Positions 45,738 through 56,067 of a DNA stretch of 64,000 bases are shown piece by piece (the first letter of the stretch is position 1; every line of letters starts with the position of its first letter). Under the pieces are notes generated by a model, which made no database searches, was not told the DNA's origin, and saw only the letters and a program-made list of their open reading frames with translations. The DNA is taken from NCBI GenBank assembly GCA_000314955.1, contig BAEM01000050.1, positions 62,001 through 126,000 of the forward strand. Direction: 5' to 3'. The DNA comes from Paraglaciecola chathamensis S18K6 (lineage in GTDB: Bacteria > Pseudomonadota > Gammaproteobacteria > Enterobacterales > Alteromonadaceae). The position numbers and the translations under genes were made by a program.

Positions 45738-46304
45738 ATGAATACGTTGGGCGGCAAAAACACATTCCCCGTGAATGCTGTGCAACGTGGTTTCACCCTT
45801 ATTGAGCTAATAGTGGTGATCCTTATTATTGGTATTCTGGCTGTATCCGCTGCGAGTCGCTTTGATAGTACGGGCTATGCTGAATACAGCTATCAATCAC
45901 GTTTATTATCAGCGTTACGCGCGATGCAACAACGCGCGATGCAAGACACGCGAAACGGTTATTGTTTCCAAATAAATTTCAATACATCGAATCCGGCTTT
46001 TGGCCCACCAACCCTTAGTTATCGTAATAACACCCAAGCTGAACGTACTGCGACTTGTGCAACCAGTATTAATTACACCACACCTGATTTTCTGCGAACC
46101 AGCGCTGGTGAAATCGCCGCTGATGGTATTAGCATGACGACGCTAGATACAGGAAATGGCGCATTCAATCTTATGGCATTTGATAGTCTTGGTCGCCCTT
46201 CAACCAATGTTGGAAGTTGCCAGACTGAGTGTCGTATTACCTTTCAAGGAAGTCAGTCGCCGGCTATCTGCGTCGAAAGTGAAGGGTACATTCATGAATG
46301 TTAA
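45738..46304 (+). CDS. mshC: MSHA minor pilin MshC
   Basis: Prepilin-like protein, 188 aa, with leader ending VQRG and hydrophobic stretch FTLIELIVVILIIGILAV. The start is ATG 45738; the ATG at 45734 is out of frame. It overlaps mshD by 11 nt. Confidence 0.88.
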   Translation: MNTLGGKNTFPVNAVQRGFTLIELIVVILIIGILAVSAASRFDSTGYAEYSYQSRLLSALRAMQQRAMQDTRNGYCFQINFNTSNPAFGPPTLSYRNNTQAERTATCATSINYTTPDFLRTSAGEIAADGISMTTLDTGNGAFNLMAFDSLGRPSTNVGSCQTECRITFQGSQSPAICVESEGYIHEC

Positions 46305-46863
46305 CAGACTAACCGTGCAGTTAAAGGAAAATGCCGGATTTACCTTAATTGAACTGGTGATCGGTATGCTGGTGTTTGCAATCGCCATGACCTTTTTCGT
46401 CAGCATGATCGTTCCTCAAGCAACACGTAGTATTGATCCCATATTTCAAGTGAGAGCGACAGAGCTAGGCCAATCCTTACTTAATGAAATTAGCGGTAAG
46501 TCCTTTGATGAGAACTCAAGTCGTAATAGTAGCGAGCGTTGCGGTGAATCATCAGCACCGGCGTGTACATTACCTGGCGCGCTAGGGCCTGACGGGGAAG
46601 GCCGTGGTGCATACAACGATGTAGATGATTTTAATGGTTTAGATGAGCGTGACGGAAACATACTCAGCGCCACGGGTGGCACCATGAGCATTAATGGACG
46701 CAACCTATACCAAGGCTTTCGAGCTACTGTGTCGGTTTTTTATGACGCCGATTTAAATGGCATAAATGACAACGCAGTAGGGCTTGCAAAGCTTATCACT
46801 GTGAGCGTAACGACCCCGAACAACGAAGACATAGTATTTTCGACCTACAGGTATAACTACTGA
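46294..46863 (+). CDS. mshD: MSHA minor pilin MshD
   Basis: Prepilin-like protein, 189 aa. I place the start at ATG 46294 because MNVNRLTVQLKENAG/FTLIELVIGMLVFAI then gives a normal leader; the open frame goes back to 46156 inside mshC. Cys pairs in SERCGESSAPACTLPG. It overlaps mshC and mshO. Confidence 0.87.
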   Translation: MNVNRLTVQLKENAGFTLIELVIGMLVFAIAMTFFVSMIVPQATRSIDPIFQVRATELGQSLLNEISGKSFDENSSRNSSERCGESSAPACTLPGALGPDGEGRGAYNDVDDFNGLDERDGNILSATGGTMSINGRNLYQGFRATVSVFYDADLNGINDNAVGLAKLITVSVTTPNNEDIVFSTYRYNY

Positions 46864-47705
46864 TGGGTAAACATGTGACGTTGCACCAACAAAAAGGTTT
46901 TACCCTGGTTGAGCTTATCACTGTCATTATTGTTTTAGGGGTGGTGTCTATCGGTGTAACTAGCTTTATTCGCTCTGGGGTGCAGATATTTAATGATGTA
47001 AGTGAGCGTGATGAGCTTCTTAGCCAAAGCCGTTTTGTGCTAGAACGTTTAAACCGGGAATTACGCAGTGCAGTGCCTAATAGTGCTCGTGTCGCCGAAG
47101 CTAATGGTAGCCAATGTATCGAATTTGTTCCTACCGCGTGGGCGACGTATTACACGCGTTTGCCAATCGTGCCTTCCACAGAGCGTACGGTAAATACTGT
47201 CGAGCTAGGTGATATCAACAGCCAATTTTCATTGGCTAGTGGTGACATGGCCGTTGTTTACCCCACGGACAGTGATGATGTATTTGATGTTGGTCGGCAA
47301 AAGCGGCGTTCTATTTTATCTTGTACAGACAGCGGAGACGGGAACTGTGGTAGCAATGACAGCCCAGAGCATTTAGCGACCTTAACAGTCGATGGTGCTT
47401 TTGCGGATATCTCCCCGGCATCTAGACTATATATAGTGCGAAATGCAGTGAGTTACTGCGTTCGTGGTGGAAGTATGTTTAGACACCAAACGTCTATCGG
47501 CCAAACACAAACCGTCTTTGGCGCAGGCGGAACGCTAATGGCAGAAAACATCATTAACGATCTGTCAGTTTCTGCGCAACTCCCATTTACCATACAAAAC
47601 GCCACGTTGAATCGAAATAGCCTCATTCAGATCCTGCTCGCCTTTGAGCTTAACGATGAAACCATTAACCTTAGCAGTGATATCCATGTGCCCAATGTCC
47701 CGTAA
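46863..47705 (+). CDS. mshO: MSHA minor pilin MshO
   Basis: Large prepilin-like protein, 280 aa, with site HQQKG/FTLVELITVIIVLGV. Its ATG shares a base with the mshD stop (TGATG). The globular part has Cys pairs (ILSCTDSGDGNCGS). Confidence 0.88.
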   Translation: MGKHVTLHQQKGFTLVELITVIIVLGVVSIGVTSFIRSGVQIFNDVSERDELLSQSRFVLERLNRELRSAVPNSARVAEANGSQCIEFVPTAWATYYTRLPIVPSTERTVNTVELGDINSQFSLASGDMAVVYPTDSDDVFDVGRQKRRSILSCTDSGDGNCGSNDSPEHLATLTVDGAFADISPASRLYIVRNAVSYCVRGGSMFRHQTSIGQTQTVFGAGGTLMAENIINDLSVSAQLPFTIQNATLNRNSLIQILLAFELNDETINLSSDIHVPNVP

Positions 47706-48135
47706 GCTGCATCCTATGGCGCAATTCCACTACTGCAAGAAACAGCGCGGTAGTATGTTAGTTATTGCTTTATTTATCATTATTGTGCTGGCTATATTAG
47801 CCTCAACAATGCTGACAATGTTCGCCGCATCGGCCGATAGCGTCGTCAGCGAAGTGTATGGTCAGCGGGCGTTAAACGCAGCGCGTAGCGGTGTAGAGCA
47901 GGCAGTTAGCGGTGCATTTCCGCTTTCTGGCGCGAGCAACTGCCCTGCTAATTACAATTTCACTTTTACCAATACACCTGGCTTAGGCAATTGCAGCTAC
48001 ACAAGTGCTTGCGATGTTGTGTCTGTGGATGACAGTGGGGATTTGTACCAGTATTTTCGTATTACTGCCCAAGGCTCCTGTATCGCAGGCGACACAGTGG
48101 TGAGTCGTAACGTATCTGTTGAAGGGATACAATAA
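47695..48135 (+). CDS. mshP: MSHA biogenesis protein MshP
   Basis: Prepilin-like membrane protein with QRGSMLVIALFIIIVLAILA instead of the FTLIEL signature (PilX-like). The start is uncertain: ATG 47695 (overlapping the mshO stop), 47686 and 47716 are all in frame, and I prefer 47695. Cys pairs in SNCPANYNF and LGNCSYTSACD. Confidence 0.8.
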   Translation: MSRKLHPMAQFHYCKKQRGSMLVIALFIIIVLAILASTMLTMFAASADSVVSEVYGQRALNAARSGVEQAVSGAFPLSGASNCPANYNFTFTNTPGLGNCSYTSACDVVSVDDSGDLYQYFRITAQGSCIAGDTVVSRNVSVEGIQ

Positions 48136-48196
48136 AGATGTACTTAGGTATGAAATGTAATCCGTTATCCGTGTGTCAGTGGACTAGGCTTAAAAG

Positions 48197-51100
48197 ATGA
48201 AAAGTCCGCTTTTATCTGTCATTTTTCTCACTGTTTTCCTATTTCCAGTTTCCGCGCTGGCAAATTCTATGTGCACAGATTTACTTAGTGAAGAAGCCGT
48301 CGGTGATATCACCGACTCAGGCGGTGAAAATCGAAATTACGCCAATCTTGAAAATTGTGGGTTTTTAATTCGTCCCGAAACTAGTGGCAATATAGTGCTT
48401 TCTTTTACCGATTTTCAATATGAAAGTGGGTATGACACTTTGACTGTATACGATGGTTCTGACGCTAGTGCGCCTCAATTAGGAAGGTTTACTGGGAGCG
48501 ATTTACCTGATTCAATTACCTCTACTTCTGGCGCTATGTTTATTGTGCATAACACAGATCAATCGATCGTGGGGAGAGGCTTTTCTGCTACTTGGCGACA
48601 AATAACCAGAAACAGTTGTAACGCAGAAACTTTCACTATTGGTGATCATTTTCCCCAAGCTAGTTATGGCAATAGTACTGGTGCCCGAAATTGGACATCA
48701 AACTGGCGTGAAGCGAACGAAAATGATGGTGTTTCTCAAGGCGTATTACGCGTGGCCAACACACTATGCACGAATGGCAACTGCATGCGGTTGGGGATCA
48801 TTTCTAGCTCAGGCCCTCGTAGTTACTCCGGTCGTTTCTTGTATCGAACGCTGGATTTATCTGATGCGGTTAGCGCTCAGCTGACGTTCAATTATCGCAC
48901 CGGCTATATTACAGGTAGCTCCACTGTACGTTTGGGTATTTCCACTAATGGCGGGCAGTCTTGGCACAATCTAAAGAACTACAGCGTCTCTTCGACGCAA
49001 ACCTCGGCTAACTCTGAAAGTTTTGATATATCAAATTATGTTGGCAGTAACGTGGCCATTGGCTTCGAAGTAAGCGGTTCGAATTCTGTTGCCGGTTTTT
49101 ATATGGACGACCTTGAAGTCACGGCCACAGAAGAAGAAATATGTGATGGGCCACCACTGGCCTTTTATCAGTTTGAGCAAGCCAGTTGGTCTGGCAATGG
49201 CAGCATAACGGATTCGTCTTCTTCAAGTTATGACGGTTCACCTGTAGGGGATATTTTTCCTCAGTATCCCAGTGAGCAAAAATCTTGTCAGGTCATGAGT
49301 GTGCCTAACAATACCCGCTCAGATGTGAGCTCTGCGATTGACACTGGACTGCGCGTTGATAATGAAATTGGTAAAAAAGGCACAATTTCCTTTTGGTATC
49401 GCAGTAATCAGTCATGGCAAAACGGTACTCGGCGACAGCTTTTTGATGCGTCCACTTGGTTGGGCAGTAATGGTGACTCACGCTTTTTCTATTTGAGCTT
49501 AGGTTCAGGAAATTTAGACTTTGGTTTAGAAGACAGCACTGACGCTGATGGGGCATTACGGGTGTCTGGCCTGAGTTTCGCGGCGCAAGAATGGGTGCAT
49601 GTCGCTGTGAGTTATGATTACAGTAAAGATAGTGCGGCAATTTTTATTAATGGTCGACAACGGGCACAAACTAACAATTTAGGCCTAAATGGGCAGGCTC
49701 CGGTTTTCGATACATTGTATGTGGGCGATAATCGCAGCCGCTATAAAATTCTCAATATGACTGAAAACTCAGCGAATGGAGAATTTGATGACTTACGTAT
49801 TTATGACTACAGCCAAAGTAGCGATCAGGTCAACACCGACCTGAATAATGTTTCTCCCTGTCAAGTGGAACCTTATACTGTGTATGAGTTTGAGCAAGCT
49901 GAATTTGACGGCATTCAAAGTATCTTAGACAGTACCGATAACGCACGACATGCTTCGCCCGTCGGGAATATAGCGTCCGTTTTGTCTACCGAACAGATTT
50001 CTTGTCGCTTTACGGATATCCCTTTCAATAACTCTGCCAATAGCATTAACGCTATCAATACGGGTATCGCTCCTGATGACATGGGCTCTGCTGGAACGAT
50101 TTCATTTTGGTATCGCAGTAACGAAGCGTGGTCTAGTGGCACGAGTCGTCAGTTATTTGATGCTTCTACAAATATAGGAAATACCAACTCTAAGTATTTT
50201 TATCTTAGCTTACGTTCCTCGGGTTTGTATTTCGGGCTTGAGGATCTTAACGACAGTGATGCGGAAGTGGTTGCAAGTGGGCTAAATTTTGCGGCACAGC
50301 AATGGGTGCATATCGCTGTTAGTTATGATTATGCCGCCAAAACTGCGGTTATTTATGTCAACGGGCGAGAAGCAGGGCGTTCCAATAGCCTAAATTTGAA
50401 CAGCGGTATTGCTCAGTTCAATAGCTTGTACATAGGCGACAATCGCACTACTTATATTGTAACTAATATGAGTCGTAATTCAGCAAACGGTCAATTTGAT
50501 AACGTTCGCTTAAACGCGTTCGTGCAAAACAGTAGCCAAATTAATACCGACATGGGGCGTGTGAGTACCTGTCAGGCGATAAGTCATTATCAAATTGAAC
50601 ATGACGGGCAGGGCTTAACCTGTGAAGCTGAAACCGTCACAATCAAAGCATGCGCCAATGAAAGCTGTAGCGAGTTATATACAGAGCAAAGCGCTTTGAG
50701 TATTACCCCAGGCACTTGGGGGGCAGGTGACCCATTGGTGTTTACTGGCTCCCTCGAAAATACGCCTCTTAGCGTACTTGACCCAAGTACCTTTAATTTT
50801 GGTAAATCATCTGCCGCTCCTGATGTGCCGCTGCGTTGCGTCAATACTGGCTCTGGAGCGCAAGATTGTAGTATGACATTTGTAGACGCGGGTTTTGAGT
50901 TTGTCGGTACTGATGTGGCTGACAAGTTTTTACCAGACCAATTAGCAGAACTTAATTTTAGTGGTGCTAATTTAAGAGCTGTGCAAAATACCAATGGTGT
51001 CTGCCAAGCATTGCTGCAGGGACAGCAAGAAATTACGCTTGGAGTCAACTGTACCTCGCCAAACCGCTGCGAAACTAACTTTAGCGGTATTGATACCAGT

Positions 51101-52777
51101 ACAAACCCTAGTGGTGAGTCCACGGGTAGCGTTAGGCTAACCTTTGATGCTAATGGCATTGCATCTTTAGATACACTTAGCTATGCCGATGCTGGGCGCG
51201 TGGGACTGCGGGCAGAAGCACAAATAAACGGTGTAACTATTACCTCTGGCACAACGAGTGTGGATGTTGTTCCTGCTCATCTGCAGTTATCTGTGGCACC
51301 GACAGCATTGGTGTACACAGACAATAACTTTAGCGTTTACCCCTCTGTCGTCGACCCAGACGTGTACCCCGCCGGAGAAGAGTTTACCTTTACGATTACC
51401 GCTTATGGCGCTGTAGGGGATAGTCCTTTAGCGAATTATCAACCGGGGCAATTGCAAATAGCCGCAGAGCGAATGCTACCATACGAAGCAGCAGGTGCAG
51501 ATGGCACATTTATCTACGGCGACGCTGCAGGTGTTTTAGCGAGTCTAACAAAACAGTTTTCTAATACGCCAACGCTGAGCTTTGTGGGCGGGCGATACGA
51601 TTACCAAGCCAATTACAGCGAAGTGGGCGTCATTCGTCTTGACGTGCAAGACGTTAACTACTTACCAGATAACAATAACCCGATTGACGCGATTAACACT
51701 GACAGCACGCTTATCTTAGGGGAATTTACCCCAGCATACTTTGATGTGCAGATTTTAACTGCGCCAGAGCTTGTAAATCAGTGCGGTAATTTTAGTTATA
51801 TGGGGCAGCAGGTGACGTTTTCGCCGTCTACCCAAGTTGAGCTGGTGGCAATGAATGCCCAGGGGAACGTGACTAAAAATTATATCAACGGATACTGGCG
51901 ATATGGCCCTGACACAACGGCTGGCGTGGCAATTGATGATGCGTCAATTCATGCTACATCAAGCCCGGTCGTTACCCGCATTACAAGTGAAGCACCTGCA
52001 TTGATCACCGAGCCAACAGCTTTTAATGGTATCACTTTAGTTGAAGTGCCAGACGCAACATTTGCATATCAAAAAGTGGCTACGGATTTTACTGCTTATC
52101 CTTTGCTAGAGCCTTTCGCGGCAGCGGTGGATATGCGCTTTCTGGCTACATTTTTAACAGCCGATAACAATGTGTGTTATCAAAGCGATTATCCTATATC
52201 GGGATGTGAAGATTTTAGCATTAGCGATGAAACTGGCAGCAATATCACAGGTACAAACGTGAATGTGCGTCACGGACGACTATCCCTTGAACCAAATTTT
52301 GGACCTGAAACAGATTTTCTGGTTACCCCTGTTCGCGCTGAGCATTATCTCAATGGTCGCTGGCAACTCAACCAAGAAGACAATTGTACACCTATCGATT
52401 TAACTGAAAGTGCAGGGCAAATAGTGTTGAGCGCTCAAGGAGGAAATGACATAACCGGACAAATTGATCCCACCGTCAGTAGCGGCACCTTGATTGCAGG
52501 AGAAATTTTAGGAAATAGCAACTTTACGCTTACAGGCAGTGCATCAGGCAATGGCCCTGGCGTCGCGGGTGCAGTCGGGGTGACTTTAGATCCAAGCGCA
52601 GGTAACCCAGCTTGGGCGCAATACATGAACTTTGATTGGAACAATGATGGTTATATCTGTTCTGACCTAACGCTCTGCCCCGGGGCTAGCAGTATCGATG
52701 GTCCATCTTCTATTTTGACTTTCGGCCTGTATCGAGGAAACGACCGAATTATTCACTGGCGAGAAGTGTTTAATTAA
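48197..52777 (+). CDS. mshQ: MshQ, giant MSHA-associated surface protein with CUB and duplicated LamG-like regions
   Basis: The 1526-aa secreted protein is probably exposed at the pilus or cell surface. It has a signal peptide (SPLLSVIFLTVFLFPVSALA), then a CUB-like domain (about 25-138: SGGENRNYANLENCGFLIRP, YDTLTVYDGSDA, GRGFSATW). A beta-sandwich region follows (about 145-310). Two homologous LamG/concanavalin-like units follow, about 318-550 and 555-795, each starting Y-x-F-E-Q-A and containing GTISFWYRSN, RQLFDAST and WVHVAVSYDY or WVHIAVSYDY. The C-terminal ~700 residues match the MshQ (DUF6701) region, ending in DWNNDGYICSDLTLCPG. It is the last gene of the pilus operon. Confidence 0.9.
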   Translation: MKSPLLSVIFLTVFLFPVSALANSMCTDLLSEEAVGDITDSGGENRNYANLENCGFLIRPETSGNIVLSFTDFQYESGYDTLTVYDGSDASAPQLGRFTGSDLPDSITSTSGAMFIVHNTDQSIVGRGFSATWRQITRNSCNAETFTIGDHFPQASYGNSTGARNWTSNWREANENDGVSQGVLRVANTLCTNGNCMRLGIISSSGPRSYSGRFLYRTLDLSDAVSAQLTFNYRTGYITGSSTVRLGISTNGGQSWHNLKNYSVSSTQTSANSESFDISNYVGSNVAIGFEVSGSNSVAGFYMDDLEVTATEEEICDGPPLAFYQFEQASWSGNGSITDSSSSSYDGSPVGDIFPQYPSEQKSCQVMSVPNNTRSDVSSAIDTGLRVDNEIGKKGTISFWYRSNQSWQNGTRRQLFDASTWLGSNGDSRFFYLSLGSGNLDFGLEDSTDADGALRVSGLSFAAQEWVHVAVSYDYSKDSAAIFINGRQRAQTNNLGLNGQAPVFDTLYVGDNRSRYKILNMTENSANGEFDDLRIYDYSQSSDQVNTDLNNVSPCQVEPYTVYEFEQAEFDGIQSILDSTDNARHASPVGNIASVLSTEQISCRFTDIPFNNSANSINAINTGIAPDDMGSAGTISFWYRSNEAWSSGTSRQLFDASTNIGNTNSKYFYLSLRSSGLYFGLEDLNDSDAEVVASGLNFAAQQWVHIAVSYDYAAKTAVIYVNGREAGRSNSLNLNSGIAQFNSLYIGDNRTTYIVTNMSRNSANGQFDNVRLNAFVQNSSQINTDMGRVSTCQAISHYQIEHDGQGLTCEAETVTIKACANESCSELYTEQSALSITPGTWGAGDPLVFTGSLENTPLSVLDPSTFNFGKSSAAPDVPLRCVNTGSGAQDCSMTFVDAGFEFVGTDVADKFLPDQLAELNFSGANLRAVQNTNGVCQALLQGQQEITLGVNCTSPNRCETNFSGIDTSTNPSGESTGSVRLTFDANGIASLDTLSYADAGRVGLRAEAQINGVTITSGTTSVDVVPAHLQLSVAPTALVYTDNNFSVYPSVVDPDVYPAGEEFTFTITAYGAVGDSPLANYQPGQLQIAAERMLPYEAAGADGTFIYGDAAGVLASLTKQFSNTPTLSFVGGRYDYQANYSEVGVIRLDVQDVNYLPDNNNPIDAINTDSTLILGEFTPAYFDVQILTAPELVNQCGNFSYMGQQVTFSPSTQVELVAMNAQGNVTKNYINGYWRYGPDTTAGVAIDDASIHATSSPVVTRITSEAPALITEPTAFNGITLVEVPDATFAYQKVATDFTAYPLLEPFAAAVDMRFLATFLTADNNVCYQSDYPISGCEDFSISDETGSNITGTNVNVRHGRLSLEPNFGPETDFLVTPVRAEHYLNGRWQLNQEDNCTPIDLTESAGQIVLSAQGGNDITGQIDPTVSSGTLIAGEILGNSNFTLTGSASGNGPGVAGAVGVTLDPSAGNPAWAQYMNFDWNNDGYICSDLTLCPGASSIDGPSSILTFGLYRGNDRIIHWREVFN

Positions 52778-52927
52778 CGCTCAAATATATTGTCATTTTA
52801 ATTATATAGCGCTGGGCACTTTCTGTTAAATGTATGGTCTGAGTGAGATCATATTTCCATCACGAAACATCTGCTTTTGTTCTTTTTTGAGGTCTTGATA
52901 AAATTTTGTTAGTGAAACCTGAATTAA

Positions 52928-54085
<1,158 letters not shown>

Positions 54086-54104
54086 CCCCTAGTAAAGGAT
54101 ATTA

Positions 54105-54126
54105 AAAAGCGGCGGTAGCCGCTTTT
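54105..54126 (+). terminator. Hairpin between mreB and mreC
   Basis: AAAAGCGGC (54105-54113) and GCCGCTTTT (54118-54126) form a perfect 9-bp stem with a GGTA loop, 19 bp after the mreB stop and 9 bp before the mreC ATG. It looks like a terminator or attenuator that would make mreB expression higher than mreC. The T run is only four long, so readthrough is likely. Confidence 0.6.
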
Positions 54127-54135
54127 ACATTTCAT

Positions 54136-54996
54136 ATGAACTCGATTTTTCTGCGTGGTCCGTCGTTACACATTAAACTGGTTTTTGCCCTAGCGCTGTC
54201 AGTGGGTTTAATCGTGTTCGATCACGTATTCGACGGTTTTGCTACGACCCGCGTTTACTTTAATTCTGTAGTAAGCCCCATTCAATATTTAGCCAATCTG
54301 CCTAGCGAAATGCTCAATGCCAGTGCGAGTCGTTTGGTGTCGCATCAGCAACTACTCGAAGAAAATGCTGAGCTACAACACAATGCCGTGGTGCTTAATG
54401 GCAAATTACAGCGTTTTGTTTTGCTGCAAGAAGAAAACGATCGTCTACGACGACTTTTGAATACGCCTGTGCGAGGCGATATTCGCAAAGAAGTGGCCGA
54501 GTTAATGGCGGTAGACAACAACCCGTATAGCCATCAAATCGTGATTGACCGCGGCGCGATTCAAGGCGTGTATGAAGGCCAACCTGTTATCGATGATAAA
54601 GGAATTGTTGGGCAAATTATGCAAGTTGGTTCGACCAACAGTCGGGTATTGCTGATTTCAGATGTGACCCATGCTATCCCGGTGCGCGTGGCGCGAAACA
54701 ACATACGTATGATCGTGTCTGGCTCAGGGAGCTTGAATGATTTAATCATCCAGCATGTTCCTCACAGCGCGGATGTGAAGGAGGGCGATTTGCTGCTTTC
54801 CTCAGGGTTGGGCAACGTTTTCCCCGAGGGATATCCAGTCGCCAGAATTACTTCTATTGTGCGTGATGAAGGTCGTCCTTTTGCCCAAATCAATGCTGAA
54901 CCAGTGGCATTATTAGACAGGCTAAAGTATTTGCTTTTGTTATGGCCAAATAATCTGGTGGGGCCTGAGCAAACTGTTCCGGAAGCAGAACAATGA
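54136..54996 (+). CDS. mreC: Rod-shape determining protein MreC
   Basis: Periplasmic scaffold of the elongation complex, 286 aa. It has an N-terminal membrane segment (LVFALALSVGLIVFDHVFDG), a coiled coil (HQQLLEENAELQHNAVVLNG...LLQEENDRLRRLL) and a C-terminal double beta-barrel (PYSHQIVIDRGAIQGVYEGQ, DLLLSSGLGNVFPEGYPVA). It overlaps mreD by 4 nt. Confidence 0.96.
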   Translation: MNSIFLRGPSLHIKLVFALALSVGLIVFDHVFDGFATTRVYFNSVVSPIQYLANLPSEMLNASASRLVSHQQLLEENAELQHNAVVLNGKLQRFVLLQEENDRLRRLLNTPVRGDIRKEVAELMAVDNNPYSHQIVIDRGAIQGVYEGQPVIDDKGIVGQIMQVGSTNSRVLLISDVTHAIPVRVARNNIRMIVSGSGSLNDLIIQHVPHSADVKEGDLLLSSGLGNVFPEGYPVARITSIVRDEGRPFAQINAEPVALLDRLKYLLLLWPNNLVGPEQTVPEAEQ

Positions 54997-55469
54997 AACT
55001 AAGAAACAATACTATCGGTCTGAGTATTATAGTGGCCTTGGTGCTACAAATTATGCCGATGCCCAGCATAGTTGAACAGTACCGCCCAGACTGGGTCTTT
55101 TTGGTGCTCGGCTATTGGGCACTTGCGTTGCCCGAACGCGTTAATGTTGGGGTCGCCTTTATTGTCGGTTTAGTACTCGACTTATTGCTAGGCACCAGTA
55201 TAGGTGTGCACAGTTTTGCTATGAGTTTAAGCGTATTTGTGCTGGCGGCTAATTATCAGCGCTTGCGAAATTATTCCGTTTGGCAGCAAGCCATCGTGAT
55301 CGGCATTTTGTGCGCGTTATACAATTTAGTGGTCTTTTGGTTAATGCACTTATTAACTGACATCTACTTTATGCTTACATACATGTGGCCCGTAATTACC
55401 TCTATGGTAATTTGGCCATGGATATTTTGGTTATTACGTCGGGTTCGTCGTCAGTTTCGTTTGAGCTGA
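54993..55469 (+). CDS. mreD: Rod-shape determining protein MreD
   Basis: Inner-membrane partner of MreC, 158 aa with five hydrophobic segments and family stretches YRPDWVFLVLGYWALALPER and GVAFIVGLVLDLLLGTSIGV. Confidence 0.95.
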   Translation: MKLRNNTIGLSIIVALVLQIMPMPSIVEQYRPDWVFLVLGYWALALPERVNVGVAFIVGLVLDLLLGTSIGVHSFAMSLSVFVLAANYQRLRNYSVWQQAIVIGILCALYNLVVFWLMHLLTDIYFMLTYMWPVITSMVIWPWIFWLLRRVRRQFRLS

Positions 55470-55488
55470 GCCCCACCAGACATCAATT

Positions 55489-56067
55489 ATGCTTATTTTA
55501 GCTTCTCAGTCACCCCGTCGGGCTGAGTTACTTAGTCAAATCGGTGTGCCATTTACCGCGTTAAGCGCGGATATTGACGAATCGATACTTCCGAACGAAA
55601 CACCTGAAAACTATGTGCAGCGACTAGCACAACAAAAAGCTCAAGCAGGTTGGCGAGCCAGTGCCGACACTGCTAAGCGCCGGCTCGTTTTAGGTGCCGA
55701 TACTGTTGTGGTTATAAACGAACAAGTCATGGGTAAACCTAAAGACTTCGATGACGCTAAGGCTATGCTAAACCTACTTTCAGGGCAGCAGCATCAGGTG
55801 TTAACCGCGGTTACTGTTACTTCAGGGCAACGCTTTGAGACTATTCTGGTTAAGACAGATGTGACTTTTTGCGCCTTAAGCCCGTCTCAGATAGAAGCTT
55901 ACTGGCAAACCGGCGAGCCAAAAGATAAGGCTGGCAGTTACGCCATCCAAGGCATAGGCGGCAAATTTGTGACCCATATTAAAGGTAGTTATAGCGCCGT
56001 AGTCGGGTTACCTTTATACGAAACGAATCAATTACTTTCTCGGATGAGCCAAGCCCATGAGTGCTGA
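55489..56067 (+). CDS. maf: Maf-family nucleotide pyrophosphatase (dTTP/UTP pyrophosphatase type)
   Basis: House-cleaning enzyme hydrolysing non-canonical or excess nucleotides; YhdE in Escherichia coli. The 192-aa protein has SQSPRRAELLSQIGVPF (8-24), GADTVVVINEQVMGKPKD (about 74-91) and DKAGSYAIQGIGGKFV with the catalytic region. It overlaps rng by 11 nt, matching the order mreD-maf-rng known in enterobacteria. Confidence 0.94.
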   Translation: MLILASQSPRRAELLSQIGVPFTALSADIDESILPNETPENYVQRLAQQKAQAGWRASADTAKRRLVLGADTVVVINEQVMGKPKDFDDAKAMLNLLSGQQHQVLTAVTVTSGQRFETILVKTDVTFCALSPSQIEAYWQTGEPKDKAGSYAIQGIGGKFVTHIKGSYSAVVGLPLYETNQLLSRMSQAHEC

